From assembly GCA_022925895.1 (NCBI GenBank), contig JAKSYS010000327.1, positions 1 through 64,000 on the forward strand: DNA of 64,000 nucleotides, in the 5' to 3' direction. Source of the stretch: Fragilaria crotonensis. Lineage: Eukaryota; Bacillariophyta; Fragilariophyceae; Fragilariales; Fragilariaceae. Shown here one piece after another: positions 29,995 to 40,558 of this stretch (within the stretch, counting starts at the first letter, position 1; every line of letters starts with the position of its first letter). The notes beneath the pieces are model-generated. The model saw only the letters and a list, made by a program, of their open reading frames with translations, was not told where the DNA came from and did not search any database. A program made the translations under genes and the position numbers.

Positions 29995-31113
29995 CTACGA
30001 TCGCAAACGTAGCCAGAGTTGTCGCAGTCGACCACTTATAACCGCAACAGGAGCATCACCACGTTGTTGATTGAGCCTAGTCCGTAGTCGCTTCAGCTCT
30101 TCTTCATAGAACTCTCGTTCAGTTTGTTGTCGCATTTCAAATTGCTCTTGTTCTACCTTCCGCCTGATATCATTGGCAAGCCTTTCTCCAATCATTGCCT
30201 TTTCCAATTTGGATATCTTCTCCTGTAAATACGAATCGGCACGCCCGTCGTCGAGCTGCGATTGTAACACTTCCTTTTCTAGCTGCAGTGTCGATACTTT
30301 TGCTTTGAGAACCTCGAGTTCGTTCTTGAGAGCAATTTCCCTTTGAGTAGCGGCTTCGACGGCAGCAGTAGCAATCTGGATCGATTCCTGTCTCAACTCC
30401 TCTGCCTTAGTCGCATTCGCCACGGCAGTTTGTCGTTCCCTTTCCAATTCCTGCAGCTTTGATTCCAATGTCTTGCTCTTACGCTCTTGAGTTTCTGCTT
30501 GGGTCCTGATCTCGTCTTCGCGAGCAGCCAATCGTCTTTGCATCTTTTGCAGTTCTCCTTGTGTGGTTTCTAGAGTTTGGTCCATGTCCAAAACTTCCTT
30601 TTGCAAGGCCTTGATTTGATCACCAAGTTTTCGGTTTTTAGTTCTTTCGACGTCCACTTTGGCTGAAAGTTCAAGTTTTTGCTGAGCCAAATCAGCTTCT
30701 AGCGTTTGGATTACCTTGGTCTGTTGTTTTGCCTGCTCCTCCAACAACTGCTTCGTCTTGTTGAATTCACCGCGCAAGGATTCCAACACCTCCGCGTTCG
30801 CATTCAACTTTTCTTTTGCATTCGACTTTTCCTTCTCAAGTTCTCGTTCCGATTCGGTTCGCAACCGCTGCACGACGTTCTGAAGAACCATAACTTTGCT
30901 CTTCAACAACTTGACTTCTTCCACCTTTTCTTTCAAGACACTTTGAGTCAGCACGGCGCGATTTCGAAAGCGTTCCACGTCGTACTTGTCTTGGAGCTGT
31001 TCTTGAGTATCGATGGATTCAACTTTATTTCCCTTGCTACTGCTGTTGTTGTTGCTTTTCTTATTCGACTCGCCATCGTCACCTTCCAAGTTGTTCTTGT
31101 ACGTTGGCCACAT
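29995..31113 (-). CDS. Long coiled-coil protein
   Basis: 372 residues from the first clear ATG (MWPTYKNNLEGDDGE). A TTTCAG acceptor 20-30 bases upstream leaves room for a 5' exon, and the open frame continues upstream to about 31227. The N-terminal 50 residues are polar and Asn/Ser-rich. From about residue 45 to 355 the protein is almost continuous heptad-like Leu/Glu/Lys/Gln sequence (EKVEEVKLLKSKVMVLQNVV and so on), one of the clearest coiled coils in the window. It ends in a basic RQLWLRLRS. No enzymatic motif. A structural or tethering protein is likely; the family is not identified. Confidence 0.7.
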   Translation of the reverse strand: MWPTYKNNLEGDDGESNKKSNNNSSSKGNKVESIDTQEQLQDKYDVERFRNRAVLTQSVLKEKVEEVKLLKSKVMVLQNVVQRLRTESERELEKEKSNAKEKLNANAEVLESLRGEFNKTKQLLEEQAKQQTKVIQTLEADLAQQKLELSAKVDVERTKNRKLGDQIKALQKEVLDMDQTLETTQGELQKMQRRLAAREDEIRTQAETQERKSKTLESKLQELERERQTAVANATKAEELRQESIQIATAAVEAATQREIALKNELEVLKAKVSTLQLEKEVLQSQLDDGRADSYLQEKISKLEKAMIGERLANDIRRKVEQEQFEMRQQTEREFYEEELKRLRTRLNQQRGDAPVAVISGRLRQLWLRLRS

Positions 31114-31440
31114 GTTGTACCGTCGAGGAGTACGAGTACCTGAAACCACAACTTCTTCGACATGATGGAGGTTGTCGGAATACCGTGATAGATGTCGCCA
31201 TGCCACTGGAGAACTAAAGGCAAACACAGTGGCATCCGAGAAAATGGACGCCAGGGGAGATAATTACCAATGTGGTACAGAGACGGGAGCAACGAACGGC
31301 ACTTGCCATTGTTGGAAAAAAAGGTCCTCACACAAAGTGATGGTCTGATTGATGTCTACGGGAGATACAGGATCGCACGGTTTTGTGGAGTCGGTCGCCG
31401 TTTGTCAATAATCGTACTCGGAATATGCAGTACAAGTATA
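31114..31440. other. Region between the coiled-coil gene and the DNA transposon
   Basis: May hold the first exon of the coiled-coil gene on the minus strand. No other gene recognised. Confidence 0.3.
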
Positions 31441-34400
31441 AGCACAATAGTGGCACAGGTTTTTTTCAAAGAGTAGTGGCACAGTAGGTCCCTTCTTCGA
31501 TTACGAATCATCCGTACACTAAGACTTGACTTTTCACCCCAACGAAAGCTGAAGATACCTCGAATTGGTAGGGGGGTACTGTAGGTACTTTTGTAGGATA
31601 ACACTTTTTGGCGCATCAGTGACGCCCTTCACGCGCGCCAGTTTCTCCACGCATAAAAAAAATCTTTTTTGAAAACAATTGCTTACACTTTAAGCATGGC
31701 AAGGAAGCGAAAGGCACTCCAAAACAAAGATGGTGATGCACCATCATTGAAAGCTGGAAGGCCATCTAGAGAATACAGCATAGAGGATGCTGTGAAAATG
31801 GTAAGCTTGATTCGAATGCAAAGATGCAAAGTTGACATGGCTGTAAGAGTTCCGTTTCGACTTCGTATCAACTTATCTCACGGATTCTTATTCTTTCTAC
31901 GCAAATTTTGTACTGCTAAAATCTTCGAAGGTAACGCACAACAAGCTCCAACTTGACCAAGCACTTCGAGCCTGTTGCCTCCAAGGCATTGTCAGCACAC
32001 AAACACTCCACTACCATGTGCAAATGGCCAAGAAGAATGCACAGTCAAATGTCCATGAAGGGCTGCTGGTGGATGTGGTGATTGGTGACACCTGCACTAC
32101 AACATCGCCATTGACGGAAGATTCATCGCAGAAGATACTTCAACAGAAGCCTGCTGTTGTGAGGCGCCGGAAATCATCCAAGCAGGCATGTGAGGTAAGA
32201 CTTGAGGCAAAGAAACAAAGTGAGGAGTACCAGTGTCGTTTCAAGTTAGCTTTCAAGGCCGGAACTGATGCATTGTCGCGTCGAATGGTGTCCCATGACT
32301 CCTCTACTTCTGAATTTGATTCTGCGACGAACATTGTTGCCCGCCTGAATCAGAAGTATGAGTTGAATGGTGGCAAAAAAGCTTAGCAAGACCACTCTAT
32401 ACAGAGCGATACGACATGGAAGAGTGGGCGAAAGTCCAATGAAGAGAGGACCTTCTCCCAAAATCCCCGACATCCTCTTAGATGTCTGTGCATCACACAC
32501 GGAGGTGAGCCAAGTTGGCGAAGGAGGGGAATTAAGAGGAAGGGATATCAAGAGATTGATCAATGCAGCTGTCTTGGGAACAAGGTACGAAAAATCATTT
32601 GCAATTGAATCTGCCTGGAAGAAGCTGAGGACTCGGCATCCGGAGAGTCTGCAAGCAGGGACAAAGGTTTCGATGGATGAAGCGAGATCAAAATGGACTA
32701 CCGTGAACAATCTAGAGCAGTGGTTTGATGATGCTAAAGCCGACTTGATCAAAACTGGGCTTGTCATTGACCAGGAGGTAAGAGATGCTGAGGGGTGCTT
32801 GATTTCTGAAGTTGACTTTCGCTCTGATGAAGTTCGACGTCGCATAATCAACATGGACGAGACCCATCATGATCTTTCAATAACTGGAGATAAGGGCGGA
32901 CCGAGGGCGCTCGTGTACAACAATCCTAACCGACAGCGAGGGTACAAGAAGACTGTCAAGCCAGGCAGGCATGTAACAGGTGTTTACGCATCCAACGCTG
33001 GTGGCGAGGCTCTCCCGCCTATGTATATCTTCGATTCAGGAGCTAAGATCGAAAGTAACTACCGTGTCAAACTGAGTTGGCTTGAAGGACTGCCGGTGAT
33101 CTCGGGTAGGTTTGGGTGCCCAGACAGAACAGAGGTGTCAAGCTTCTATTCAGTGCGAGCCAAGGGGGTCTATGGACGACTCTTTGTTTAACGACTATGT
33201 GGAACAAGTTGTGCTCCCGTTGTATCCCAACATATCAAAAGCTGCGAAGTTCGACTCCATAACTGGTAAGCTTTTGTGTGGTCCGGTCATTCTCAAAGTT
33301 GATTCCGGTCCAGGTCGAATCATCGCAAACATGGAAAGTATCTTGAAGCGCGAAAAGTTCTTGGAGCTTGGTTTGTTCATTCTAATGGGTCTTCCGAATG
33401 CCACCAGTGTGAATCAGGAAATGGATGCTCTCTACGGAGCGTTTAAATCTGCAACCTATGCTCGAGGCGAAATCATTTTGACTGAGCGTTTGCGATTGAG
33501 GGGTCTCCAGAACTCAGCAATGGCAGCTGCAAACCGTGAAGGCGCAGGTGACAACGAGGAGGTTGATGCTGCTACAACTACAGACGGCAACGATCCTCCT
33601 GCTGGCGGTGTCCGCCTTGGTGCTCGACGTTCTGGAGCTCTGCCATCGGTGACAATGGGCTTTGAAGATTTGGCAACGATTGTTGATGGAAACAAGACTG
33701 ACGACATCAGCATGAAGCCTTTTACAAGGCACTTTACAACCGACAAGATTCTACGATCATGGTCGAAGGTGGGATTCGTTCCTTTCACAAGAAATTGCGT
33801 GAAGAGCAAGAAGGTTCGTCATGAACTTGGTCAACAGCAGAGAGACAGCGCCCTCGAAGATCTCCAGATGACGTATGAAGGCCTTGTCAACAGTGCCGAG
33901 GAGCATGGCCTGAATGCAGGAATTTTTGATGGCAGGATCCCAGTGGCAAAACCCACGAAACGAGAGGCAGACGAGAAAGACCAGATAAAGAAGCTTGTTA
34001 CAACGAAGTCATCATTTTCTGCCGGAGGCCTATGGAACAACTGTGAGACACGAATTGGAAATGCGAGCGTTGTCTTGAGAGCACAAAAAGAGCAGCTTGA
34101 GCTGGACGCCAAGAAGATTGCATCGCAGTCACAAGCCAAGTCACAACGACGTGTCAAGCTACTCCTTAGTGCACAGCAAGCACTTCAAAAACACGAGAAG
34201 GCTCCTACTTCAATGACTGATAAGGACTGGATTGACATCATACGATGGGTGCTGCCAGAGTCAAATGCCGATGGTCTTTTGAAAGACCTGCGAAAAAAGG
34301 ACATTATCCTTGCAAAACTCCAGTCACTTGAGCGAGATTGGAAGACGTACATTCCAACTGTCGATGCAGTTTAAATCCTCAAGCCTATAGATAGATGTGT

Positions 34401-34542
34401 TGTGAAATTGTTTTGAACATTAGGATTAACTAATGGTAGCCTCCTTTGACTGATTTGCCTTCATTATCATCGCCGGAATTGTTTTCAAGAGAGATATATT
34501 ATAAATAACACGATTCAAGTACGGATGTGCCACTACTGTGCT
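31441..34542 (+). mobile_element. Autonomous-type DNA transposon, pogo/Tc1-mariner-like
   Basis: 3.1 kb. Left terminus AGCACAATAGTGGCACA (31441-31457) and right terminus TGTGCCACTACTGTGCT (34526-34542) are inverse repeats with one mismatch over 17 bp. A second copy of the motif, AGTAGTGGCACAG, sits inside the left end at 31473. TA lies close to both ends, as expected for the superfamily, but the exact 2-bp duplication cannot be fixed by eye. The only gene is a DDE transposase (see next entry). Confidence 0.7.
31696..34374 (+). pseudogene. DDE transposase of the pogo/mariner type, one intron, two frame changes
   Basis: It starts MARKRKALQNKDGD. A GT-AG intron (31843-31930, 88 bp) follows KVDMA. 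The N-part has helix-turn-helix-like stretches (residues VTHNKLQLDQALRACCLQG and LSKTTLYRAIRHG). The catalytic core shows NMDETHHDLS (first D, near 32853), KVDSGPGR (second D, near 33300) and LPNATSVNQEMDALYG (third acid, near 33395), the spacing of pogo-like elements. The C-terminal ~300 residues are Lys/Glu-rich. Two single-base excesses break the frame: a run of six A at 32375-32380, where five would keep frame, and a run of five G at 33164-33168, where four would. Both are homopolymers, so sequencing error is possible and the element may be intact. The function is cutting and joining its own termini. Confidence 0.75.
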
Positions 34543-34748
34543 AAAAATTATTTAGAAAAATTCCATTCGATTAAAGCTAAGTCCGTGAATACTGTTTCTC
34601 ATGCACCGTCCTTTGCCAAGCAGGTGTATCGCTTTATTCTGCATCGTTTGGTATAATTTGAGATCCAAACAGCAATTCTAAGATACGAAATATTTTTTTT
34701 CAACCCACTATATGCCTTAAACTTGTACTTGTACGAGTACTCGGAGTA
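34543..34748. other. Short spacer before the copia element
   Basis: AT-rich, with no gene; ends at the CATTG target duplication of the copia element. Confidence 0.4.
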
Positions 34749-34753
34749 CATTG

Positions 34754-35351
34754 TGACAGTATTCGTGTGATCGGTACGCGAGTACTGGCCGACGGTAGAC
34801 TTAAGGTTAGTAGGACCTAGAAGTCTGCCGTCGGACTTGACGGGAGAGGAAGCGAACGTGACGGATCGTCCAGCTTTGGGCGTAGGAGTCCTGAAGATGT
34901 GGACCATGATGGTAGATTTGTTGTTACAAATATGTAGAAGATGTAGAACTAAGTAGTAAAGGCCTTTACTGTTTTTGGTTTGTGGAAAATATAAGTTAAA
35001 ATGTAGATGAAAAATGAAAGTGAGATCTCCAATATTAGTTGGAGTCTCACAAAGTTATGTTGCTTTAATCCCACTTGTTGAGTGGTGTTTGAGTTATGAA
35101 TCCCATAGTAAAGTTGTGTTGTCAATAAAATTGACAACATAACAGATTTGAATACTTAGGGAAACTCAGGGCAACATGATTTAAATTCCTTGTGTGGTCG
35201 CGGGATCCAGAGTTCTGATTCGCAGAACTACTGGCACGAGTCACGGACAGACGAAGGAAAATAAAGGACTGTCTACCGTATTACCGTATGGTATTTAACC
35301 TTACAGTAATTACGAGTGACAGTGTGACAGAGTGACAGTAGATCTCTAACA
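34754..35351 (-). repeat. 3' LTR of the large copia element
   Basis: 598 bp. On the + strand it starts TGACAGTATTCGTG and ends GATCTCTAACA. Read on the element strand it has the usual TG...CA borders. An internal inverted repeat sits at the outer side (GACGGTAGACTT...AAGTCTGCCGTC). Confidence 0.92.
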
Positions 35352-36830
35352 CCCTCTTGGATCAGATCTCTGGTCCCGGTGATGAAAGCATGTGGTCGGG
35401 AGAACACAGAAGATCTTGGTGAGGTGAGGATCAATTTTGCCGGAGTGTTGAGTCTTGGTGAGGATATCGGCAAGTTGGGAGTCACAGGGAATCCAATGAA
35501 GTTGGTGGATGCCGTCTTGTTGGCCTTGACGGACGAAGTGGAAACGGCGTTCAATGTGGCGAGTTTTGCGAGTGAGTTTGCCATTCTTGGCGATTTGAAC
35601 AGTTGCTTCATTGTCAATCATGAGGATGGCAGGGATAGAAGGGAGACGTTGAGTGGTTTCACGCCATTGTTTGGTGCCAAGATAGAGCATATCATAGAGA
35701 AGCATTCGGATGTGAGCGGTGGCCATGGTTGCGGAACATGCAGCCATATATTCAGCTTCAGAGGTAGACATGGCAACAGGTGTTGGCATGGTAGAATTTG
35801 CTTCAATAAGAGCACCATTGTAGAAGATCATGTATCCAACAGTAGATCGGCCAGTATCGGGCAGTCTTGCCAGCTGGCATCAGAGAAGACAGTGAGATCA
35901 GTGTATGGAATGCGATGATGGATGCAGATGTCATAGATGGGGTTTGAAGTGCCATCGGGATAGAATTTGAGGGCATAGTAGGGCGACGTCGGAGGTAGCC
36001 AATGAGCCAGGTGAGAGCTCGAAAATCAGGTATGCCAGGAGAGATGCATGCTTTAGCAAGTTTGCAGACAGCAAATAGGATGTCAGCTCTTGTGTTGTAT
36101 GCTAGGTAGAGGAGAGTGCAGACAGCAGAGCGGAACGGAAGGCGTTGTTGCTTTTGTTCGACGAGAGTCAGGTCGGAGGCGGTTACGGGGCGGTTATCCT
36201 TGCTGAAAGTATAATCGGGAGGGAAGGGAGTATCTCGTTCTGGGAATTCGGAGTTTGGATCGTATCGTTGAAGAGTATTCAAAACATAGCGGTGCTGGTC
36301 GAGGGTGTAGCTTGAGTCGGAATGTTTGTGGATACGCATTTGTAGGAACCATTGCGCAGGGCCGAGGAATTTGACATCAAAGCGATTGCGGACGGAATCT
36401 TCAAATTGTTTTTCGATGGAATCGTTGCTTCCAGCGTAGAGCATATCGTCGACGAAAAATAGTAGGCGGAGCCATTGATTGTGTTTGTCGTATCGGACAA
36501 AATAGGACGGTTCGGAAGGAGACTGAATGAAGCCTTGGGAATAGAGCCATTCCGAAAATTCAATGTTCCAATATTTGCCGGAGTAGACGAGACCGTAGAT
36601 TCCTTTGTTCAGTAACATTGGGGAGCCAAAGAATTTAGCGTATTCAGGGAAGTGATAGGCGTATTCCAATGGCAGTTTCACGAAGTGGCGACCAATAACT
36701 TTGGCTTGGAGGTAGGCACCAATGAAGTCAGCACTCTTGACACTTCTTCTGGATGCACAGATGGTTGCAATGAATAGCTTGACCCCTCTTGCAGATGCAC
36801 AGGGTGACCAGGTGTCTTCATACATGAGTG
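35352..36830 (-). other. Reverse transcriptase and RNase H region of the copia element
   Basis: The RNase H part lies nearest the LTR (SEAEYMAACSA and HIERRFHFVR motifs). Upstream of it is the copia reverse transcriptase, with the LLFFVDDMLYAG catalytic block near 36430-36465. The copy is broken. Confidence 0.85.
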
Positions 36831-37499
36831 GTTCAACAGGTATAGGTTTTGGAGTGCCAGGTGAAGAGGTAGCAGATTCAGCAATTTCTTGACGTTGTTC
36901 GAGAGGAGTCGTTGTTGGTTGATGGCTTTAACTCTTTTCAGGAGACGTTTCTCCAGGTCGCCACGGGCGACAAGGCGAGCTTTTAGTTTGTCAAGTTTTC
37001 CAGATGCAGTTTGTTTCGCTTTGAGCACAAGTTTGACTGGGATAATGAGTTCATCTTTGTGTGGGGTTTGTCCAAGGATGAAGGTATCATGGTCAATGAG
37101 GTTCTTGATTTCCATTTTGATTGCATGTAGCCAAGCATTGCGGACATTATCATCAAGTTTGAGAACAGCTTTGAGAGACTGAGGTTCTGGAAGATATTTG
37201 TCCACAGGTTCCTGGGGGGTTGGCTTGTGAATTGTTGCTGGGAGAGTTGTCAATTGTCATCATGGCAGAGTGAATGGGATCAATGGTTGGTAGATCTTCA
37301 TTGCATTCTTGGAAGTAGATGGTCATCATCTTGTGGAGTTGGGAATGATGTTGTTGATGGGTGACAAAGTTGATTTGATGTGGTGTGGGTGGTGTTGGAC
37401 CATGTTGGATGATTGCTTCATTGTGATGGTCTGCATGGGTTGGGTTAGGCATGGTTCCAGGTGGTTGTTCATCAGTATTGTCATCAGTTGATTCAGGGA

Positions 37500-38800
37500 T
37501 GGCAGTCAGGGAGGGCAGTGGATTTGTGTCATCAATGAAGGTTGATGGTGGATTGCCAAGGTTGGCTGCAGATCCAGTTTGGTGAAAAGTAGATGGTTCA
37601 GAGTTTTCAGGAGTGTTGCAGAGTCCATTTGGGTTAAAATGGGAGCGGATGGGGACGGCTCCAGCGAAGGGTTTGGAATCAAAACATAGAGCTGAATTGA
37701 AGTCTTCATCAAAGTAGGCATCGCGGGTGATGACAAGGCTTTGGGGTTGGTCAGGGAGTAGACTAGCCAGCCTGCGGAGTTGTCAGGAAACCGAGGAAAA
37801 TTCGCGAGAGGCTCGTTGGAGTTGTTGCTTATATGTGATAAGCTTGTTGCGGAAAGTTGGTTCATAGCGTTTGAAGAAGGTAGGACATCCAAAGACACGA
37901 AAGTTGGCAATGGAAGGCTTGCGTTGGAAGCTGTATTGATAGGGAGTTGTTGGGTTGCCATCTTGATCAATAACATTCTTGGCAGGGCAGACATTTAGGA
38001 TTTGAACTGCATAGGCATGGGCATGATGGAAGAAGGCACCTCCAAGTCTTGCATTGTTGAGGAGAATGTTGGCAGTGTTGTGGACTTCACGCCATTTTGC
38101 TTCACAAATACCATTCATTTCTTGATGTTCAGGGGCTGCAGCTTCAACTTTGATACCAAGTGAGGTGCATTCAGAGATGAATTTTGTTGATGTAAAAGCA
38201 GATCCAGCATCAGTGCGGATGAAACGGACGGATTGGGTGCGGCCAAGTAGTTCTGTATCAGTCAGCCATTGCTTCAGAGCAATAAGGATGGAAGTTGTGC
38301 TTTCAGTTGGAAGACCAATCCAACCTGTTAGTTTGCCTGGGGTTGTGACAATAAACAGATAGGCTGAGTAGTTGGAATTGGTGGTGAGACCATAGCGGAA
38401 AGGATTGCGCATAAGGTCAAGATGAAGGCGATGGAAGGGTTCGGTGCCTTGGCGTTGAGGTGTTTTGTTTCTGGCGCGTTTTTGACTGATTGAAATGCGG
38501 AGAGGCCAGGAGTTGTGGTCAACAGTAGGTGTGAGAACATGATCATTCCATGTTTGGTGAAGGGATCCAACCATGAGATTTCGAAAATTGCGGTAAGCAA
38601 GTCGTCGATAAATCAGTTCCAAAGGTAAAGCGGTGACTGAGCGGCGTTGGTCAGTGTCAATGGGAGTTGTAGTGTCATCAAAGTGTTGCTCTTCTGGTTC
38701 AGAGTCAAGGTCAAAGGGAACTTTGGGGTTGGAAGTGGTTGAAAAGGCTTGGTGTGGATTTGGTGCTTCTCTGGTGATAATTGGCCAAGTGTAGGTGGAG
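37500..38800 (-). other. Integrase region of the copia element
   Basis: Contains a typical copia integrase core, with the IRTDAGSAFTS block near 38205-38235 and the HQEMNGICEAKWREV block near 38090-38135. Between it and the reverse transcriptase lies a lower-complexity Pro/Asn/Thr-rich stretch (about 36840-37770), usual for copia. The copy is broken. Confidence 0.8.
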
Positions 38801-38999
38801 CCATTTGGGAGTTGAATGGTGGTAGCTCTGTTCTTGATCAGTACACTGAAATTTTGAGTGCATGATAGAGCAGTCAGGAGAGTAGTCTGTGACTTAGGCC
38901 TTCAACAAAGTAGACATCAGTGAGACCTAGGATGGATTTGAGGCCATCATCAGTGGTGAAGTGACATTCAGTTGTGCCTTTGTGGGTAGACATCTTGGT

Positions 39000-40550
39000 G
39001 CTGCCATCAGCTAGGAGATTGGGACACTGCAGGGTTCAACATCACTGAGGTCGCTGAAAAGTGGTGTGTAATGGCTGGTAGCACCACTGTCAGGTAGCCA
39101 GTTTGCAAGGAGTGGGGACCAAATCTTTGGTATGGTGATTGGGGTCATCAGGAAATAAGCTGTGGCTCCAGAGTTGGGAGGAGCATGGTTGGCAGTTGGA
39201 AGATAATCTCTATCAAGTAGAGGTTGATTGATAGGCATCTGAGGTAGAGGGGATTGGGCCATGGGATGTTGTCTTGTTGATCATCAAGTTGATCAAGGAG
39301 GAAGCTTTGAAAGCTTGGTGATGGTATCTTGAATGATTTTGGGAGTCTTGACTAGAGTCAGTAACAAAGTAAGCGTTGTTGATTGCGAGGAGCAGCGTTT
39401 TCATTGTTGGTTGAACGTTGCGGGTTGGATGCGCGATTGTTTTGGTTGGATCTTGGGTTGGTACAGTTGCGCGAATAGTGGCCGAGGCGTCCGCAGTTAT
39501 TGCAGACGATGGTAGCTGCGTTGGATGCAGAGTTGCGCGATTGATTGATGTTAGATCCATTGGGTGATGGTCGTTGATTTGGATTCAACGTTGGTCGGAA
39601 AGGTGGTCGATTGTTCCGTTGGGGTTGGTTGGATGGGCGAGGCGAAGGAGGTGGTGGGCGACGTTGATTCGGGTTGTTGAAAGGTGGTCGCGAAGGATTT
39701 GTAGGAGGTCGGAACGGGCGCGAATGGTTTTGCGGTGGTCTCGGTGGATGACTTCTGTTTTGATTGTTGCCATTAGGGTTTGAATATGGGCGAAGGATGG
39801 AGCTGAAAGCTTGTTGTTGACGTTGTGTGAAAACACGATGGGTAGTTTGGGGTGGCGCGATTGAAAATGGTGAGATTGTTGACGGGTAGAATGTGCGTGC
39901 TGATTGTAGTTGCGTTGATTTTGAGACGGTAGTGTGAGACCACGGGATTCGTCAATGTTGAGGAGATGGCTCTCAAGTTCGGCGAATGGTGGCAGAGCTT
40001 CGTCGTTTAGTTCAGCTCGACGGATATCGGCGTCGAAGCGTTGATAAGATGCGGCGTAAAAGGAGTGATTGCTTCCACCACGAACGGTGCGTTTGATGAG
40101 TTCGGCGTCGGTGTTGGGGATTCCAGCATGATAGCAGTCGCGCGTAAGGATGCGGATGCGGTTTAGGTAAGAGGTGGCGACTTCATGATGTGGTTGTTTG
40201 ATGGAACAAAAAGCTTCTCGAGTGCGCTCGACATGATCAGGAGTTAGCGGTGCACAATGGCGTCGTAGAGTAAGAATCGCAGTGCGGGCGTCTGGTGGGC
40301 CATCAATGATATGTTTTTGGCCAGGGTCGCAGACGTTTGTAAAGATCAGGTTGTAAAGTGCGGTGCCGACAAATGGGTGTGAATAAGAGACTTGTTTCGG
40401 CCAAAGATCAAAGACTTGGCGCGTCCACGGGGAAATGTTGCAAACAATTCGAAGGTTGTCGATGAAGGTGTTAAAATGGCGGCGGCGTGCTTGAAGGTCG
40501 GTTGGGTAAGCCAATTTGCGAAGGTTTGCATTTTTGGCGTACTTCAAAAG
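39000..40550 (-). other. Gag and protease region of the copia element
   Basis: From right to left: a capsid-like gag segment of about 320 residues (39585-40547), a CCHC zinc knuckle (CNNCGRLGHYSRNC, near 39455-39495) in an Asn/Arg-rich stretch, and a protease region carrying PDSGATSHY (near 39075-39105). The copy is broken. Confidence 0.82.
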
Positions 40551-40558
40551 CGTCTTGG

